A stretch of DNA of 64,000 nucleotides. It comes from Delphinapterus leucas. Its lineage: Eukaryota > Chordata > Mammalia > Artiodactyla > Monodontidae. This document shows positions 59,657-64,000 of the stretch, in pieces. Numbering within the stretch: position 1 is the first letter of the stretch; the number at the start of each line of letters is the position of its first letter. The position numbers and the translations under genes are program-made. A model generated the notes under the pieces. It was not told where the DNA came from and made no database searches. It worked only from the letters and a program-made list of their open reading frames with translations. The DNA is taken from contig NW_022098076.1 of NCBI RefSeq assembly GCF_002288925.2, positions 83,959,062 to 84,023,061 of the forward strand, written 5' to 3'.

Positions 59657-61295
59657 CTGGAGGAATAAAGAAACACAAATAAATAAAGGCCATTTAGCAA
59701 GTTCAGTTTAACAAGCATTCTTAGCACCACCCCGTCTGCTGCTGTGCTAAGTACTCAGGGAGCAGAGAGGAATGTCCCCCTCACACAACTGCAATGTACA
59801 CCAACAACTCATCCAGCAAGGACCTGTTCCAGGCAACTTCTAGCTGCTTGTCTTACATTAGCACAAAAACCGATGAGAATCCCTGGCCTCCTAGAGCTTA
59901 CGTTTTACTCAAAGAAGAGAAAAGACAATAAGCATAATCGAAAGGTAAATTGTGAAATACTTAATAAATGATAAGTGCTGAGAAGAAAAGAGCTAGAATG
60001 ACACACCCCATGTAGGATCTCCCAGACCCCTCCGACTAGACTGGGAACCTGCTCTCTGAAAAGGCGAATCTCAAAGTTAGTCTTTCTGACACCTCCCAGA
60101 CCTGTCCCATTGTTCTGCCATATCGTCAGTTCCATTCTAAGAAGGACAAGGGCTTGGAATCCATATGTTTGGCTTTGTAGCTCTTCTTTTATAAGGGAGG
60201 GAGGCGGAAGGAGGGCCGAATTCTAGAACTGTTTAAGTGGCTGGTGGGAAATGAATGGTTGTACAGAATGTGGGCAGGAGCCTCTCCTTTGGCATCTCTA
60301 AAGGGCCGACCCATGGCCCTTGGAAGAAGGCCCGTGGCTACTTCTAATTGCCAAAAGCAAAAGGTGAGGTTAGACTCTGAAATCAAACGGTGTTTTAAAA
60401 ATGTGTTGTTTCTGGAAGACTGGCAGCTCTTCTCATCTATAAACCAGAAGTTACAAAGTGGTAGCTTACGGACTGCATCGTGCTCATGTGTTTTCTTTGA
60501 CTTACCAAGATTTGATGAGTTAAGATTTCCGGCTAGAAAAGCAGAGTGTAGGGAACGTTAAGCCCGCATTTCTACAGGGCAACAACTTCTACAGAGCAGA
60601 AGCTGAGCTGCTGCTTTTGGACTGCAGCTTCCATTTTCTTGCAGTGCCCCGTCCTCAGTCCCTCTCCCACCCCTTCACCTGCTTCTCATTAGTAACCCGG
60701 TACTGCCAGACAGATACTCTCCAAAGATGAGAGGGTATCTGGGAGTCTTTGGGCCCTAACATATTGCCTAGTGTGTTACAGTTCAAATTTATATTCTGTA
60801 GAGTCTTATCTCTTCTCATCCAAGGCCCACTCTCAAATATTTTTCTTAAGGAACAGCCTTGTATTCTTTATAAGTTGATTGATGGCTGTATGCTAAGATG
60901 AATGAACTCAGAAAACCAGAGGCCAAGTGATTCAGTCAGTTGTAGATGTGAGACCACCCCCGCCGTCCCCAAGATCTTCAGCACAGCCTCTCAGTGGCAG
61001 TCACACAGCCAATGCCAGGCTTACCTCGGGAAAGTGAACAGCGGAAATGGCAGAGCCTTTTAGGTTAATGTACAGTGTTTTGGGAAAATAATGGACACAG
61101 GGCCTTGACCTGTTTTTATGATGGTCGAGTATCAGTTAAAATGTGGAGGACACATCCTGTTCTGTTCTTGTTGCTTTGTCTCCCTAAAGCCTGGTGAGTG
61201 GATGTCTAAGGCAAATGCTTAAGAGGCCAGGGGATCTTGTAAACAGTCTTAGATCCACTGTGCCAGGGAAAAGAAGAGAAACCGAAACTCCTTAC
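59657..61295 (-). other. COL4A4: COL4A4 intron
   Basis: About 1.6 kb with phase 1 junctions. It contains a reverse L2 remnant (about 59690-59995) and otherwise unique sequence; no additional exon recognised. Confidence 0.85.
59690..59995 (-). mobile_element. L2 LINE remnant, reverse orientation
   Basis: TGTGCTAAGTACTCAGGGAG and CCTCCTAGAGCTTACGTTTT follow reverse L2 3' text. Confidence 0.6.
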
Positions 61296-61412
61296 CTGGT
61301 ACTCCTGGGCAGCCTGCTTCTCCCATGTCACCTTTGTGTCCTGGAGGCCCAGGGGACCCTGGAAGGCCATCCTCGCCTCTCCTGCCATCCAGCCCGGGCT
61401 CTCCTTTGCACC
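61296..61412 (-). CDS. COL4A4: COL4A4 collagenous exon, fourth from last
   Basis: 117 nt between acceptor CCTGCAG (61413-61414 as AG) and donor G|GTAAGG. With phase 1 at both ends it encodes an uninterrupted run of Gly-X-Y triplets: [16 protein letters not shown], then [15 protein letters not shown] and EAGCPGVPG. Every third residue is Gly. It holds two cysteines, one at GCKG and one at EAGCPG; the second is not in the human sequence as I remember it. The exon belongs to the C-terminal end of the triple helix and joins in frame to the NC1 junction exon. Confidence 0.95.
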
Positions 61413-61494
61413 CTGCAGGGAAGTTCACAATGGTGGTGATGACAGCAATGTGACACCCACTAGGCTAGCATTTACTGCATGGATTCCTCATGTC

Positions 61495-61690
61495 AGCCCT
61501 GGGCCTCCCATTTGGACCAACCTGCACTGGCTCATTTCATCCCTGCAGCTACCTGAAGTTGGGGTTATACTGTCTCCACTTGGCAGTGGGGATAATTGAG
61601 GCTCTAAGAGATCAAGTAACTTGATCAATTAAGGCCAATGAATCATTAATGGGCAGAGTCAGGATCTGAAGCCAGAGCAGCGAGGTGTTG
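61495..61690 (-). mobile_element. MIR SINE remnant
   Basis: Reverse MIR with CAGTGGGGATAATTGAGGCT and AGAGATCAAGTAACTTGATC. Confidence 0.6.
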
Positions 61691-61917
61691 AGTGAGACAT
61701 TTTCACATTTGCTTCATAGTCTTGTATATTTGACCTGGTTGGGTATTTTTGGTTTGTTTTTTGTTGTTGTTGTTTTTAACATTGAACATATCTGGCTTTT
61801 GTAATTAAATATTTTCCTTAAGAATAATTTTTTGGAAGCCTGAATGGAGGAATGAATAAAACTTAATAGCATTTAGTTGAGAGTCAGGTTAAATTTAAAG
61901 CAAGGGCAGTAATTTTT

Positions 61918-62123
61918 TTGGTCTTTTTTTTGCAGTACGTGGGCCTCTCACTGTTGTGGCCTCTCCCGTTGCAGAGCACAGGCCCCGGACGCGCAGGCTC
62001 AGTGGCCATGGCTCACGGGCCCATCCGCTCCGCGGCATGTGGGATCTTCCCGGACCAGGGCACGAACCCGTGTCCCCTGCATCGGCAGGCGGACTCCCAA
62101 CCACTGCGCCACCAGGGAAGCCC
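61918..62123 (-). mobile_element. CHR-type cetacean SINE
   Basis: Reverse full-length copy inside the COL4A4 intron, in sense orientation relative to COL4A4. GCAGTAATTTTT (61906-61917) and GCAGCAATTTTT (62127-62138) are the probable target-site duplication. Confidence 0.92.
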
Positions 62124-62569
62124 TGAGCAGCAATTTTTAACAACAGTTCTTTGTTGAGGGTTACAAGGTGCTACCCCTTTATGTGAATTATCCAGTTCAG
62201 TCTTCACAGGAGCCACGTGACGAGGTGCTCCCACAAGCCAGGCTACCAGTGGGGAAACGCAGGCTAAGAAAGGCCATGGTGCTGACCACATGTAGCGAGG
62301 AAACAGGCCTGGCAGGCTGAGGGCAGAGGCTGCGCCATCCATCTCCAGACCCTGCTTGGTGACCAGGGCTCAGGCGTGTTCCCTGGGGCCTCGGCGGCCG
62401 GCCGTCACACTGAGACTCGAGCGGTTCTTTAAGTGTTTGGCTCCTTTTGGCCCACGACTAAGTTCATTAGCCACGATCTCCTTTGGTCTGGGTAGCAGAT
62501 TTGGTCCCTGCCTGAGGGGGACCTTGCAGCCCTTCCCCAATTACCTGAATCACTAGTCCCTCAAGGTTT

Positions 62570-62642
62570 CCGTTCTCTACCTCTATTCTCTCTCCCTCTC
62601 TCCCTTTCTCGATCAGTCTTCTCTGTCCAATCCCTCTCTCTG
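62570..62642. repeat. CT-rich low-complexity tract
   Basis: About 70 bases of CTCTCTCCC-like sequence on the + strand (purine-rich on the COL4A4 sense strand). Confidence 0.85.
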
Positions 62643-63843
62643 CCACAAATTAGCCTAAAACCAACCATTAAGTCCAAGGGGGCTCACTTCAGTAGCTGCC
62701 CCTCTTTTCCACGCCGGGACGTGTTCTTCAAGGCAGCGGGGGCCACCTGAGGATGTGACATAGGGCCTGCCGTACTCAGGGGACCAGACATCTCACTCGA
62801 CTCCGCTCTCACACAGGCACCCTTAAAGCCATCTGAAGTGCACGCCCCCCAAATGTCACCGCCTTTACATTTTGTCCTAACATCGCCTGCCCAAGTGGCC
62901 CCCACAAACCTCCTCTTTTCATCCCACATCCAGCAGCCACCAACCCCCCTACACCCGACGCTGGTCACACTAAGTTCAGTGTGGGCGTCGGGGGCGCTCC
63001 TGGCTTTCGGGGTGCTGTGATGTCACTCTGTCTCCTCTTGGATCATAAACAAATTCTCTTGGAACGTCCTGCAGTGCCTGGACTACGTTCTTACATGGTC
63101 ACCATTCAGTAAGTGAGAAAGGAAACCTCTCCTCCCCATGGAGGGGAGGGACGCCCTCCCCTGTCTAACTGGGCAGAAGCCTCTTCCTGGATGGCGCTGC
63201 GGTACGTGAGTTGGTGCATCTCTTTCCACCAGCTTCGAAGAGAATATCCGTTATCTCGGAAGGAACCTAGGGCCGCACGGTGAGCTCAGAGCACTCTTTT
63301 CTCTCCCACCCAACGAGGTGATTCCAACACGTGGCCACTGTGCGATCCTGGAAAGGGCTGCCCAGGGCTAATGAGACAGTGAAGCAATGGGCGTATCACA
63401 GACAAGGCAGCAAACATTCCTTCTCAAGTATGGACATGCGACGAGCTCACTGCGCCGTCTGGGAAAGAGTTCCCTGCCAGATGTTACAATAGAGGCTTTG
63501 CTCCCTTTAGGGGAAGACAAAGGGAAATTGTCAGCAGATGACGTTTCTGAGAGTCAGGAAGGAAGGCTTTTGTTAACTCGAGTTGTGTACCCAGAGTTTT
63601 CTACTTGGAACTTGTTTTACAGAACAGACCTACGTCTAAAAGCCCAGCAATGTTGGATGGAGTCCCTCCTCTGAGAGAGTCACGTGTTGACTAGAAGGTA
63701 AACGCTCCCAACAGGATGTGGGGAAGTCCATTAGGCAGTGACGGTTCAAACCAGAATGGAAACCACTTTTGCGTTCATCACAGGAAGTCTCAGCCTTTGA
63801 GGGCCACCCAGGAAGGAGAAGTTGTAGATCGAAGAGACGTGTG

Positions 63844-64000
63844 GGGCTGCCCTGGTGGCGCAGTGGTTGAGAGCCCGCCTGCCGATGCAAGGGACGCGGG
63901 TTCGTGCCCCGGTCCGGGAAGATCCCACATGCCACGGAGCGGCTGGGCCCGTGAGCCATGGCCGCTGAGCCTGCGTGTCCGGAGCCTGTGCTCCGCAACG
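63844..64000 (+). mobile_element. CHR-type cetacean SINE, truncated by window end
   Basis: It starts GGGCTGCCCTGGTGGCGCAG and continues through the tRNA-derived part into the body. The 3' part lies outside the window. Confidence 0.92.

Larger units (their letters stand above)
61413..64000 (-). other. COL4A4: COL4A4 intron upstream of the collagenous exon, continues beyond window
   Basis: I searched the minus strand for Gly-X-Y coding runs and saw none, so the next exon lies to the right of the window. Contents: a reverse MIR (about 61495-61690), a CHR SINE (61918-62123), a pyrimidine-rich tract (about 62570-62642) and a truncated CHR SINE at the right edge. Confidence 0.8.

Overview
This window is mammalian nuclear DNA, almost certainly from a cetacean (whale or dolphin). 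The strongest marker is a tRNA-derived SINE of the CHR type. There are eleven long copies, most with near-intact target-site duplications, plus four related or shorter copies, and this family is characteristic of Cetacea and its relatives. Artiodactyl-type L1 3' tails and older L2, MIR, MER5A-like and MER20-like elements fit the same assignment. No bacterial or viral gene is visible and no CRISPR array is present. A run of exactly 100 N at 33797-33896 is an assembly gap.

Two protein-coding genes enter the window from opposite ends and converge tail to tail. From the left, on the + strand, come the last two coding exons of RHBDD1 (rhomboid protease RHBDL4): 445-588 and 48071-48165. They are separated by an intron of about 47.5 kb and followed by a 3'UTR ending near the AATAAA at 49109-49114. 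They encode the ubiquitin-interacting motif and the C-terminal p97/VCP-binding arginine-rich motif. From the right, on the - strand, come the last four coding exons of COL4A4 (type IV collagen alpha-4): 61296-61412, 59468-59656, 57482-57768 and 56796-57059. They hold the end of the Gly-X-Y collagen helix and the whole NC1 domain with all twelve cysteines. Exon phases agree at every junction, so both reading frames can be followed across splice sites. The order RHBDD1 then COL4A4 in opposite orientation is the known mammalian arrangement.

Layout: 1-444 is an L1 tail and the end of an RHBDD1 intron. 445-588 is the RHBDD1 UIM exon. 589-48070 is the giant last intron, filled with SINEs, L1, L2 and MIR remnants, microsatellites, one processed RPL35 pseudogene (14881-15334) and a few repeat-poor stretches that look like candidate conserved non-coding elements (about 30360-30900 and 45940-46200). 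48071-49130 is the RHBDD1 terminal exon. About 49130 to the mid-50 kb region is the short intergenic interval plus the COL4A4 3'UTR, whose distal end cannot be fixed here. 56796-64000 is the COL4A4 3' coding region and introns.

I found no new biological system. The most interesting local observations are a nested SINE/RPL35 retroposition that left three copies of one target site, a strong hairpin just after the COL4A4 stop codon, a palindromic TCF/LEF-like pair in a repeat-poor intronic stretch, and a SINE copy with a deletion between short direct repeats.
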